64,000 nucleotides of DNA. It comes from Acholoe squamosa (lineage: Eukaryota; Annelida; Polychaeta; Phyllodocida; Polynoidae). A program made the position numbers and the translations under genes. The notes below the pieces were generated by a model that made no database searches, was not told where the DNA came from, and saw nothing but the letters and a program-made list of their open reading frames with translations. Positions 22,501-30,293 of the stretch are shown piece after piece; position 1 is the first letter of the stretch, and each line of letters opens with the position of its first letter. The DNA lies in NCBI GenBank assembly GCA_949317995.1, contig OX439043.1, positions 63,772,822-63,836,821 on the forward strand. Direction: 5' to 3'.

Positions 22501-25500
22501 CGTTTCGGTTCCCCCGGGAGCCTGCACTCTGACCAGGGACGCAACTTCCAGTCCCACCTCTTCCGGGAGGTGGTGCGGCTCCTGGGGGTAAAACAAACCC
22601 GCACCTGCGCCTTTAACCCTAAGTCAGACGGCTTGGTAGAGCGCGCCAACCGTACCATCGAGGCTCTTCTAGCGGCCGTGGTGGCGGATGATCACAGCGA
22701 TTGGGACGAACAGCTACCGCTGGTGATGTCGGCGTACCGGTCTTCCGTCCATTCTTCAACGGGAATGACTCCGAATATGCTCATGCTGGGACGAGAAAAC
22801 AACCCTCCCATCTCCCTTCTCTATCCGGAGGTAGAAGAGAGGGTAGGGGACGGGGCCCACGGTTACGTAGCTGATCTCCAGAGAAGGATGGCATCCGCGC
22901 ATGAGGTCGCTAGAAGGGAGCTGGGCGTAGCGGTAACCAGGCAAACGAGGAACTATGACATGCGAGCCTCAAACCGGAGAATTCCGGAGGGCACGATGGT
23001 GTATTACCTTCATCCAATCAAGAGAAAGGGACACTCACCTAAACTGGAACGCTGGTGGACCGGCCCCTGGAAAGTCACTAAGAGGATAGGGGAGGCCGTG
23101 TACGAAATCTCCCGAGCCCGTACCACGAAGATCGTGCACTTTGACTCCCTGAAGGCGGTACCCACCCCGCCCGAAGGAGTCCGCCCTCTCCAGGAGGAGG
23201 TGCGGAGGGTAAGGAGGGACCCCCTTCTCCTGAACGAAATTTCGGTGGGTGGGAGGGCCCTAGCGCCCCGCCTCCCACAGCCTCCTGTACCTCGGGAGGA
23301 AAAGATGGCACCACTTCAGGATCTTCCTCGCCTAGAATTTCCTCGCAGGTCCCCCTTCGTAACTCGGGGGGGAAGGGAGGGGCCCCTGTTTCTTCTGTCT
23401 TCCTCTCTCAGGAGTGGAGACCTTAGTACCGCTGCCGCTGCCGCCCGTGCCGCTGCCGCCCGTGCCGCTGCCGCCAGTACCGCTGCCGCCAGTACCGCTG
23501 CTGTAGTAGCTGCGTCCATGTCGTCCGTGTGGGACAGGCTTGGTGCTGGGAAAGGAAAAATGAGGGAGAAGAAGAGAACTTTGCAAAGCTATGTCATCCC
23601 CAAGAAGCAGAAAGTGGGGGAAAGTCCAGGGAAGAGGGAGGAGGCTAAAAGGATAGCCGCCTCCATCGGCAAGGTTCCCCGAAAAGGGAGAAAGAGGAGC
23701 CCTTCTACCGGAAGTTCAGAGAGTGCGGAAGAAGGGGAGATCCTCAGGGTGACCAGGGGGAGCAGTAGCCGGAAAACGGAAAAATCGGCCGAGGGAACCC
23801 TAAAAATCACAACCAAGAGAACGGGGGAGAGGGAGGAAGAAGGGGAAAGTCCATCCCGGAAAGGAGACCTGCGAGGAAAGAGCCCTCCAGGGCCGCCAAG
23901 GAGGCGACCTAGGAGCCCCCGGATTACTCCTAAAAAGGTGAGGGAATCGGTCTCACACTCCCCTCCCCCACGCAGAAGCTGGAAGGAGGAGAGGAATAAG
24001 AGAAAATGTGGGAACAGTCTGGCGCTGAAAAGCAGGAAAATCGAGGCCGAAAGGGGTAGGTCACCAAAGGCGGGGAGCGGCTCAAGGTCAGGCCGCGCGG
24101 CACGGTCTAGGAGCCCTGGCGGTCCGTCTTCGCACCGCGCGACACAAAAAAAATCCCACTCTCGCAGTATCTCGCCGTGCCGCGAGAGGAGACGAGACGA
24201 AAACAAGTCCGGTACCGCGAGCGGCACGGGAGGGCCTAAACCGGGCCGTTCTCCCAAGAAAACGGACCAGAAAGGCCACGGAGGGGGCGGAAAAGAGGTG
24301 AGAGGGGCGGAGGGAAGTAGATCTAGCCGTTCTCCTTCCCCTCGGCGGAAAGGTAGGCTTGGAAGAAGCCCTAGAAGCCCCGGTGGTTCGTCTTCGTGCC
24401 GCGCGGCACGAAGAAAATCCAAGTCTCGCAGCTTCTCGCCGTGCCGCGAGAGGGGACTGGATGTAAACAGGGCTAGTACCGCGAGCGGCACGGGCAGGCC
24501 GAAACCGGACCAGAAAGACCGCGGAGGGGGCGGAAAAGAGGAGAGAAGAAGGGAGAGGGGTGGATCTACCCGTACTGCCTCCCCGGGGCGGACAGGTGGG
24601 CTTTTAAACGGGGTTAGAGGCTCCAGCGACCCCTCCTCGTACCGCGCAGCACGAGGAAAGTCCAAATCTCGCAGTATCTCGCCGTGCCGCGAGAGGAGAC
24701 GAGACGAAAACAAGTCAGGTACCGCGAGCGGCACGGTGACAGACGCTCTTCCTTCTTCAGCAGATAACTCGAAAAAAGGGGGCGAAAAGGAAGAGATAAG
24801 CACGAAGGCAGCTCGGGAAAGGTCTTCCACACCTCATCTTCGCGCAGAGGAGGCAGTGAACCCTGGTAAGAGAGGGAAGTTGGTGGAAAAGGGTCCCCAT
24901 ACCGCCGGCAGCACAGGGATCTCTAGTACCGCGAGCGGCACCGTCCCAGTGGAGGACAGCAGCAGCCGGGGAACGTCTTTCACCCGGGGTGCAGTAAGGA
25001 GAGGGGCTCCTCCGCTGCCACGGGCCCGTTTTGGGACCGGTCATTTCAAGCCACGATCCTACGGCAGTTGGGCAGCGGGAAGGAGGCTCTTGCAGAGGCG
25101 GAACCATCTCTTCTGTGAGCACGGGGTGATGGACAGCCGTAGGTACCCGTGTCTGAAATGCGCCAAAACGTTCACCCAGGCGGGCCCGCGCAACAGGCAC
25201 ATGGGGAAGGCTCACGCCGAGGGTGAACACCTGAGGGGATGGCTGTGCCCCATACGGGGGTGCACTCTGGGGAAGGCCGGAATGCCCTACGCCACCAACC
25301 GCCACAACGACATGACACGCCACCTCCGCAGCACGGGTCACCGGGCAGACGAAGGGGCTAAACACCCATGGTCGGTCAGGGGCAAGGACGCCTTCCCGGA
25401 AGCCTACCCGATCGTCCCCACCAGCCCCGCCCCGGCGCCTCATGCCCCCGCCCAAATCTCCTCGGACGAGGAAGTGCCGGAGGTGGGGGCCACGGAGGAG

Positions 25501-27906
25501 GTGGCTGTCGGGGGGATCCGGCGCTCGCCTCGTCGACCCAAGAGCGGCCCTGAGTACACGCGGGTACCGACGAAGGCGGAACTGAAGGCTCCTCCGACGG
25601 AGGATCGGAAACGGCCTCGTGAGAGCCCCTCCTCCCTGGGGTCTTCCCCTCGGTACGCGCTGGGTAGCCCCCCTGCCTCGAACCAACCCCAGTCGAAACG
25701 GGCCAAGAAGGTCGTCGGCTCCTCCGCCCGTAAACCGGGTTCCACCATCACGCGGAGACCAGGGGGCAGTACCACCACCCCCTCCAGTTCATCTGGCCGT
25801 ACGTCGGGATCCCGTCCCACGCTGAAGCCCGGGGGCAACTCAGCCACACGGGCCAAGCAGGAGGGGGGCATGGCAGCCCCGGGGCCCGATGCCACCAAGG
25901 GACCAGGCGCCCGGCTCTCCACCGCCGCGCCTACCCCCGTAGCGACGAGTAAGGGGACCAAAACGATCTCCGGGGTGGGGCCGGAGAGGCCTGTGAGTGC
26001 CGCGGCAGGGTCCGCAAGGGTTGCCCTGAGCCTCACCGTTAACCCGGGCTTGGCGGAGACCTTGGTGACCCCCGGCCGAACCCCCGCCCCCACGGACTCC
26101 CTCTCCGGCGGGGCACCCTCCATGGTGCTGGTGGAGACATCCACGGCTACCCCCCCTCGGGAGCCCGTGGTTCAGCTCGCCGCGGATCAGGCGGATGGGG
26201 TGCACCCACAGCCCCTCTCCTATGAGAGCGTCGACCTGGACGCTCCGGACGACGAGGTCTTCCTTGACCCCCTTACCGGAGTTTGGGTGGATGTGAACGG
26301 CGAGCCGGTGGAGACGGTGGTGAACCCAGTAACAGGGGTGGTAGCGCCGCTCCAGTACGGGGAGGTCAGCGACTCCGACACCGAGCCGCCAGGAGACGTC
26401 GGGTTGGACCCAATAACTGGTGAACTAGGGGCGTCGCACACGGAACCGCCCCCTGTTTCACCGGGCAGTCAAGAGGGGGATGCCACTACGGGCATAGCGC
26501 CTCAGGAGCAGGTAGCAACCCAGGAAGCGGGGGCCCTAGTTACACATGGGGCGGCGCCCGCAGACGACCTGGCGGCCACCCTCCAGGACTCCCTGACACC
26601 GTCTCAGGCGGAGACCTTGGCCGCGGTGGCGTCCATCATTGCCACGAGCGGGGACCTATCCCTGCAGTTGACACCCAGCAAGAGCCCCACGGTTCTCATC
26701 AACGCTGCTGGGGATGTGGCCGTTCTCGAGGCAGGGTCGACTCCAGGGGAGTCCCCGACACCGGTACAGGACACTGCTCCGGAGGCTGGTCAGCTGGGCG
26801 TGCCGGAGGAACCGCCTGAGCAAGGGGAGGGAACCGTCCAGTACACAGGTTCGGCCTCATCGGCGGTCCCCCCGGAGCCCACCTCGGCCCAGGAGGTAGA
26901 AGGAACCACGCCGGACACCGGGGCGCCTCCTGCAGCAGGGCCTCGGGAACCCATCTCAGCTGCCAAGGGGACCGTCCCGGAGGCCGCTCCCTCACAGCCC
27001 TCCGGCCCCAGAGCCACGGGTACCGCGCCAGGTGGTGGAACCGCGCCCTTCGCCATCCCGGTCGAGGCAATGGACGCCGTCATTAGGTACTGGGACCGGG
27101 AGAGTCCGGTCCAAGTAGAGGCGGTGTACACGGACCAGGGGAAGTGGGACGGACGTACGGCCATAACACTGCCTCGGCCCTCCTCCCCTCAGCGCCGAGT
27201 GCTGTTCTCCCCGCACTCCAGTACGGCCCCAGTGGTGGTGGAGGAACAGGATCCCCCTACCCGGCACAGGAACAGACCGGACGAGGAGGCAGCCCTACAG
27301 AGGCTGGTGACAGACGACGGCCGCAGCCCGGGAGGAGCCCTGAGTGACTCTGAGCTTGACTCTCAGTGGCAGTCCCCGGCACCTCGTCCGCATATACCCC
27401 TACGCCAGCCCCGACCTCAGCAGGCCAGGAGACAGCAGTCGTCCGGGCGGTGGGGCCGGGTCTATGTTCCCCCGTCGGACAAACAGTCACCCAAGAAGGG
27501 CACGGCGACAAAAGGGACCGGCCCCAAGACGAAGGGACCGGGCACCTCCTTCGGGGGTACTCCTCCGAGTGCACACCAACAGAGGAGACGGTTCGTTCCA
27601 CCCCCAACCACCACCAGCAGAGGCCGCCGCCCGAGTGCGAGACCCGCTCCAGCAGACGCCGTGCATCTCCCCTGGTGGACGGTGTCGGACCGTGACCCGT
27701 CGCGCCTGGAGAGGTGGGCGGCCTACCTTCTGCCGCCTCTCTCCATGGGCGACGAGTTCGTGGCAACGGGAGGGGACATGTCGTCACGCCTCCGGGTCGT
27801 AGGCCCGGACGTGTACGACGTCATTGCATCGGTCACCACCCGCTGGCGCCTCTTGCGGGACCAGCAGGACCAGCCGGAGCAGGAGGTGAGTCGTTCTCAA
27901 GTTTAG
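19531..27906 (+). CDS. pol: Pol polyprotein of element 1 (PR-RT-RH-IN) with long zinc-finger extension
   Basis: About 2790 codons open in the -1 frame of gag, with no suitable ATG near the start, so frameshift expression is expected. Protease: LVDTGAAVNIL with its Asp codon at 19687. RT: FCVDYRRLN, then YLDD at 20983-20994. RNase H: IVLDTDASDTGLGAVLSQ, then LIRTDHAALKW. Integrase: an HHCC zinc segment from 22144 (HGEGVIGHFGRD to CARCLERK) and a catalytic triad with Asp codons at 22351 and 22531 and Glu at 22639 (D-x59-D-x35-E), then the GPWKV end module; no chromodomain. Unlike ordinary Gypsy pol, the frame runs on for about 1500 more codons (Ala-rich, SR-rich, C2H2 fingers, acidic repeats), described separately as ORF3. 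Confidence 0.92.
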   Translation, partial: GKLGTTPEDSRSGVDSERDRQERQLIPGRLEKGGSGLLMEGKMRGCSLGCLVDTGAAVNILSLSWWQTNGEPGALEETTEALYSVEGRPLKLHGRIRSQLALGGHEWDTIFELSDISSDAILGAGFLRESQLVVDLAGECLWLRGRREAPMRECRVLSRSTAVIAAGEEAVVDAYLVGDWEGPDDGLIEGLREVEKKRGFLVSRTLVDTRQNETPLRVFNPGQSPVIIYRDMTLASIEPVQPREEGDTTCPRECRMVTAHPGSAEAVSLPERELLSPDEEGIIEKMTAGVEEDKREAVATLLRRHRKAFQLCPEETGRATMVEHRIRTGEHPPIKQPPRRLAPHRRSLVDAEVEKMLDAGIIEPATGPWASPVVLVKKKDGSMRFCVDYRRLNAATIKDAYPLPRIDDSLDTLAGSCWFSTMDLVSGYWQVAMAEEDREKTAFSTHRGLFQFTVMPFGLCNAPGTFERLMEVAMRGLQWSSCLVYLDDIVVFSRDFDSHLHRLGEVLSRLEGAGLKVKPSKCHLAQREVVFLGHVVSAQGIATDPRKVEAVRNWPTPESLTEVRSFLGLAGYYRAFVPGFATLAKPLTTLAEKGKSFRWDSNCQAAFDALRQLLIEAPILGYPEEEGAIVLDTDASDTGLGAVLSQKQGEVEVVLSYASRTLTRPERNYCVTRRELLAIIFGLKRFRHYLLGRHVLIRTDHAALKWVMAFKEPEGQVARWLQILDTYDYSVEHRPGRLHGNADGLSRIPCRQCGRADEEPEVGAAATGVRAVTRQGSRDPDVAEEVREEWIRDQKADELVGRAYRWAAEEREPAEEELAGASYGLRSLAAQRSRLLLREGLLGRWWFIPGGERQFQVLVPEKRKKEVFEACHGEGVIGHFGRDRTLRKVQERWYWLEFRREVTYWAASCARCLERKPPPHPSRAKMGHVPVGMVMERVAIDVMGPLPLTPRGNKYIVVMCDYFTKWAEAAALPNQEAATVARALVEGLVCRFGSPGSLHSDQGRNFQSHLFREVVRLLGVKQTRTCAFNPKSDGLVERANRTIEALLAAVVADDHSDWDEQLPLVMSAYRSSVHSSTGMTPNMLMLGRENNPPISLLYPEVEERVGDGAHGYVADLQRRMASAHEVARRELGVAVTRQTRNYDMRASNRRIPEGTMVYYLHPIKRKGHSPKLERWWTGPWKVTKRIGEAVYEISRARTTKIVHFDSLKAVPTPPEGVRPLQEEVRRVRRDPLLLNEISVGGRALAPRLPQPPVPREEKMAPLQDLPRLEFPRRSPFVTRGGREGPLFLLSSSLRSGDLSTAAAAARAAAARAAAASTAAASTAAVVAASMSSVWDRLGAGKGKMREKKRTLQSYVIPKKQKVGESPGKREEAKRIAASIGKVPRKGRKRSPSTGSSESAEEGEILRVTRGSSSRKTEKSAEGTLKITTKRTGEREEEGESPSRKGDLRGKSPPGPPRRRPRSPRITPKKVRESVSHSPPPRRSWKEERNKRKCGNSLALKSRKIEAERGRSPKAGSGSRSGRAARSRSPGGPSSHRATQKKSHSRSISPCRERRRDENKSGTASGTGGPKPGRSPKKTDQKGHGGGGKEVRGAEGSRSSRSPSPRRKGRLGRSPRSPGGSSSCRAARRKSKSRSFSPCRERGLDVNRASTASGTGRPKPDQKDRGGGGKEERRRERGGSTRTASPGRTGGLLNGVRGSSDPSSYRAARGKSKSRSISPCRERRRDENKSGTASGTVTDALPSSADNSKKGGEKEEISTKAARERSSTPHLRAEEAVNPGKRGKLVEKGPHTAGSTGISSTASGTVPVEDSSSRGTSFTRGAVRRGAPPLPRARFGTGHFKPRSYGSWAAGRRLLQRRNHLFCEHGVMDSRRYPCLKCAKTFTQAGPRNRHMGKAHAEGEHLRGWLCPIRGCTLGKAGMPYATNRHNDMTRHLRSTGHRADEGAKHPWSVRGKDAFPEAYPIVPTSPAPAPHAPAQISSDEEVPEVGATEEVAVGGIRRSPRRPKSGPEYTRVPTKAELKAPPTEDRKRPRESPSSLGSSPRYALGSPPASNQPQSKRAKKVVGSSARKPGSTITRRPGGSTTTPSSSSGRTSGSRPTLKPGGNSATRAKQEGGMAAPGPDATKGPGARLSTAAPTPVATSKGTKTISGVGPERPVSAAAGSARVALSLTVNPGLAETLVTPGRTPAPTDSLSGGAPSMVLVETSTATPPREPVVQLAADQADGVHPQPLSYESVDLDAPDDEVFLDPLTGVWVDVNGEPVETVVNPVTGVVAPLQYGEVSDSDTEPPGDVGLDPITGELGASHTEPPPVSPGSQEGDATTGIAPQEQVATQEAGALVTHGAAPADDLAATLQDSLTPSQAETLAAVASIIATSGDLSLQLTPSKSPTVLINAAGDVAVLEAGSTPGESPTPVQDTAPEAGQLGVPEEPPEQGEGTVQYTGSASSAVPPEPTSAQEVEGTTPDTGAPPAAGPREPISAAKGTVPEAAPSQPSGPRATGTAPGGGTAPFAIPVEAMDAVIRYWDRESPVQVEAVYTDQGKWDGRTAITLPRPSSPQRRVLFSPHSSTAPVVVEEQDPPTRHRNRPDEEAALQRLVTDDGRSPGGALSDSELDSQWQSPAPRPHIPLRQPRPQQARRQQSSGRWGRVYVPPSDKQSPKKGTATKGTGPKTKGPGTSFGGTPPSAHQQRRRFVPPPTTTSRGRRPSARPAPADAVHLPWWTVSDRDPSRLERWAAYLLPPLSMGDEFVATGGDMSSRLRVVGPDVYDVIASVTTRWRLLRDQQDQPEQEVSRSQV
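23384..23411 (+). promoter_or_regulatory. Predicted splice acceptor before ORF3 of element 1
   Basis: A long pyrimidine tract (CTGTTTCTTCTGTCTTCCTC) runs into TCTCAG, ending at 23411. The next ATG downstream is 23518, the start of a protein-like segment, with none between. This is the layout expected for a subgenomic RNA that bypasses gag-pol, as env RNAs do in retroviruses. The donor is not certain: GTAAGA at 16694 is a candidate. Confidence 0.55.
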
Positions 27907-28140
27907 GACGATTGATACTAGAGTAGAAGACGTATAACCAATCATGTCAGCATATGTCGCGCGATGGCACTGTAATTCGTGCCCGGGGTACGAGAGGTCC
28001 AGCGAGCGGGGTGCTGGAAAGTAGAACCGTAAAAGAGGGAGGAGCGGGGCCAGGAGGCGCGGTAGGAAACCTAGGGGAGCAGCGTGGCTAAACTGTTGTT
28101 CTGTGTGTTGTTACAGCCTGAGGAGGAGGCCCCCGAGTAG
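23518..28140 (+). CDS. ORF3 of element 1: SR-rich C2H2 zinc-finger protein (two predicted exons)
   Basis: Starting at ATG 23518 (MSSVWDRLGAGKGKMREKK), about 1456 codons continue in the pol frame to 27885. A predicted 231-bp intron and seven more codons ending at TAG 28138-28140 follow. Order: a basic N-terminus with likely nuclear signals; an Arg/Ser-rich zone (about 23.6-24.75 kb) with three near-repeats around SPCRERRRDENKSGTASGT; C2H2-type fingers at about 25110-25340 (CLKCAKTFTQAGPRNRH..H, then a CPIRGC..H..H type); a long Pro/Ser/Thr-rich part; three DPLTGV/NPVTGVV/DPITGEL units near 26265-26430; and a conserved-looking end (WWTVSDRDPSRLERWAAYLL). The role is unknown; nucleic-acid binding is inferred from the fingers. 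It may instead be expressed only as a Pol fusion. Confidence 0.6.
27886..28116 (+). other. Predicted intron near the 3' end of element 1 coding region
   Basis: The donor is GAG^GTGAGT (intron starts 27886). The acceptor follows a T/G-rich tract and reads TTACAG^CCTGAG (intron ends 28116). Splicing is in phase and replaces the ending VSRSQV with PEEEAPE before TAG. GGCTAAAC near 28087 could be the branch point. Introns are uncommon in LTR elements because reverse transcription of spliced RNA would erase them, so this one implies that genomic RNA escapes splicing here. Confidence 0.6.
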
Positions 28141-28883
28141 GGTGGAGCTACCGGCCTGGTCCGAGCCTGGGGAGGCGTCACGGAGCCGGGGTTGGGCACC
28201 CGGTTCCGGGTCCGTGGAGGGGTGAGCCGGAGGCCCCCTCCACGCAGCGGGTGGTGTCATCATCCTTCATCATCATCATCATCATCTTCATAGTCGGGAC
28301 GACGGACGAGGACAACGTCGACATCACTCAGGAATTAGTTCTTTTTAGCGCTGTCGCGTAGGCTCCTTAAGAGCAGGGTCATCACGGGTTCTGAACCCTC
28401 ATTATTTTAGAGTTTGGGCCCGTTGGCCGGCTAAGCCTCTTATAGGCAGGTTCATCGTTGGGGTTCTAAACCCCCTTTTGTTAGCTAGTTTCTGGGCCCC
28501 GTTGGCCGGCTAAGCCCCTTCTGGGCAGTGATAGACATTTGGTTAGGGCTCCTAGCCCTTGTTTCCCCACATGGCGGGCTTTAGCTAGGAGGGGGCGCAT
28601 GGGGGACGCCCTCGGTTTTAGGGTCCACATGAGCAGCAGCATGTCAATCTTAGTTATGGGCTCTTTTGGCCGACTAAGCCCCTTAAGGGCAGGGCATAAG
28701 TTAAGGAGGGGTTCCTAACCCTATAGCCCCACACGGCTGGCTTAGCTCGGAGGGGGCGGAAGGGGGCCGCTCCCGATTAGTTTCACTCCTTACTTCTAAG
28801 ACTAGTTAAAGTAGGCTGTTGACCTAAGGGTCCATTCTTACCATTTTACCTTTTTATAATCGTTCCCCCCCTGTGCTTTAAAT
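28141..28883 (+). other. 3' untranslated region of element 1 with imperfect repeats
   Basis: No coding. A CAT-rich run (CATCATCATCATCATCATC) lies near 28268-28292. From about 28380 to 28790, GGCCGGCTAAGCC-type words followed by GGGCAG and by GGTTCTAAACCC/GGGTTCCTAACCC-like words recur three to four times, and GGCTTTAGCTAGGAGGGGGCG recurs as GGCTTAGCTCGGAGGGGGCG. These are degenerate tandem copies of about 110-170 bases. Confidence 0.6.
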
Positions 28884-28896
28884 GGGCAGGGGAGAG
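28884..28896 (+). other. Polypurine tract of element 1
   Basis: GGGCAGGGGAGAG, nearly all purine, directly abuts the TGTAG start of the right LTR. This is where plus-strand synthesis starts in LTR elements. Confidence 0.75.
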
Positions 28897-29239
28897 TGTA
28901 GCGGTGGGCGGCACCGAGAGCGGCACGGCGGTACGTACCGCGCGGCACGGTGGTGTGCCGCGCATCCGGTAGGGGGCGCCCCGGGCGGCGCGCGTATATA
29001 AGACGACGCGTGCCGCACGGGGGCCAGTCTAGTCTCGCTTGAGCTGAGAGTAAGACGTGCCCTGTGCTGGTCTTAGTGCCTCCACTGCTACTCTCTACTA
29101 GGCTACAGGAACGACGCGAGTTGGTGATAAGTTGATGACAAGTGATGTGACATTCCTGCATTCTTCAATAGTGAACTCTAGTCTATTTACAGCACTTCTG
29201 TCTTGTGTCTTCTCTACACTCATACTAATTCCCATTACA
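28897..29239 (+). repeat. Element 1 right LTR
   Basis: 343 bases, matching the left LTR except for G at 28944 (A at 16588). It is followed by GTAT, the right copy of the target duplication. Confidence 0.95.
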
Positions 29240-29243
29240 GTAT

Positions 29244-30221
29244 GTATCAGAACGGGACTATAGCTAAGTACAGGATATTACTCACTGGGGATGCAGCCAA
29301 TCAGAGGCCTCCATTTGGTCATGTGACCTGTGATGTCACTGGACCCCCCATGGTACATGCCCATATATGGTCATGTGACCTTGACTTGACCTCATTTGCA
29401 TAATAGGCCTCCATTTGGTCACGTGACCTGTGACTTCACTGGACCCCCGTGATGCATACCCATATACCTTGACCTAATTAGGGGTGTGCATGCCCATATA
29501 TGGTCATGTGACCTTGAGCTTGACCTAATTAGGAGATAATTATGTTATGATTGATTGGTTCAGGGTAGTGTACAGGAGGGTGTTGCTCCTATGGTAAATA
29601 GAGCTGTCAGTATGTGCCCTCATTTTAAAACAAGTCACGCTCTGCTTCACCATTCAACTTGCATTCACCACATAAGTCTGAAAAGTCACCTGCCTTGTTT
29701 AAAATAGAGAGAGCTGCACTATCAGGTACCTACTCGTGTCACACACTCTATACTAGACTATACTGACTGACTTCTCATCACTAGGTACCTGCTCAAATCA
29801 CCCTTTTCTAGCACTGTACTAGCATGACCACTTGTGAGCAACACAAGTGAAAAGTTATCACTACATGGAAAGCTAGTTCTGCAAAAAAAGGCACTTCTTA
29901 GCCAGTACTACCTTTTCCCTTAGGAGCAACACCCTACCGAGGTATTGAGCATATATGGTGTCAACAAGTCAACTCACACTGTCTTGTAATCCTGGTTAGG
30001 ATACTTTGAAGTTTTCAATGCAAATGTGGACAGAACCCCCACCCGGCGGGGCTTCTGACCAAAGCCACAGCTTTAGAACATAAACATATAAAATTGTAGG
30101 GGACCAGAAATCCTTGTGCCCGATAGATTGACCCTCAGGGGCCAGATACCTGGTAATCACTGCTTCCCTTGTGTGTATCATACCGATCCAGGTGTAGTTG
30201 GAAGGTGGAAATATCAGACAA
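29244..30221. other. Non-coding stretch with tandem GGTCATGTGACC palindromes
   Basis: No gene seen. Between 29305 and 29530 a roughly 100-bp segment starting GGCCTCCATTTGGTCA is repeated about twice with changes. The 12-bp palindrome GGTCAYGTGACC occurs at 29317, 29369, 29417 and 29502, and TGACCTTGA at 29376 and 29509. The rest to 30221 shows no recognisable feature. Confidence 0.6.
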
Positions 30222-30293
30222 GGGATCCTGGTGTAATGGTTAGCATGCTGGAATGTCATACCAGAGATCCAGGTTCGACTCCCGGTGATCCTA
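30222..30293 (+). tRNA. tRNA-Asp (GTC) or tRNA-Asp-derived sequence
   Basis: A 72-nt cloverleaf can be drawn: acceptor GGGATCC with TGATCCT (one mismatch, one G-U), D arm GTGT/GCAT around AATGGTTA, anticodon arm CTGGA/ACCAG with loop ATGTCAT (anticodon GTC, U33 present), a four-base variable region, and T arm CCAGG/CCCGG with loop TTCGACT. Box A-like TGGTGTAATGGTTAGC and box B GGTTCGACTCC are present. Mismatches in three stems (acceptor C-U, anticodon-stem A-A, T-stem A-C) suggest either a diverged gene or a tRNA-derived repeat. Confidence 0.65.

Larger units (their letters stand above)
16541..29239 (+). mobile_element. Ty3/Gypsy LTR retrotransposon, element 1 (complete)
   Basis: The element is 12.7 kb, bounded by 343-bp LTRs that begin TGTAG and end TTACA, and flanked by GTAT on both sides (16537-16540 and 29240-29243), a 4-bp target duplication. 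By eye the LTRs differ at one base (A at 16588, G at 28944), so the insertion is recent. The order is primer-binding site, Gag, a -1 frameshift signal, PR-RT-RNase H-integrase, a very long C-terminal/third coding region with C2H2 zinc fingers, an untranslated region with repeats, then a purine tract. RT before integrase places it in Ty3/Gypsy. No envelope-like protein is seen. Major frames are intact. Confidence 0.95.

Noticed and set aside
23589..24830. A 413-codon minus-strand frame inside element 1
   Set aside because: Shadow of the GC-rich SR-coding region on the plus strand; the plus strand holds the motif-bearing frame.
24757..26205. Further long minus-strand frames opposite ORF3 of element 1
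   Set aside because: GC-rich antisense shadows with no recognisable domain.
19639..27906. Chromodomain at the integrase end of element 1 (chromovirus)
   Set aside because: After GPWKV the sequence becomes Ala/Arg- and SR-rich; no aromatic-cage chromodomain pattern is visible.
28838..29161. Minus-strand ORF across the right LTR of element 1 (also present in the left LTR)
   Set aside because: Antisense shadow of the LTR; it appears in both LTRs simply because they are duplicates.
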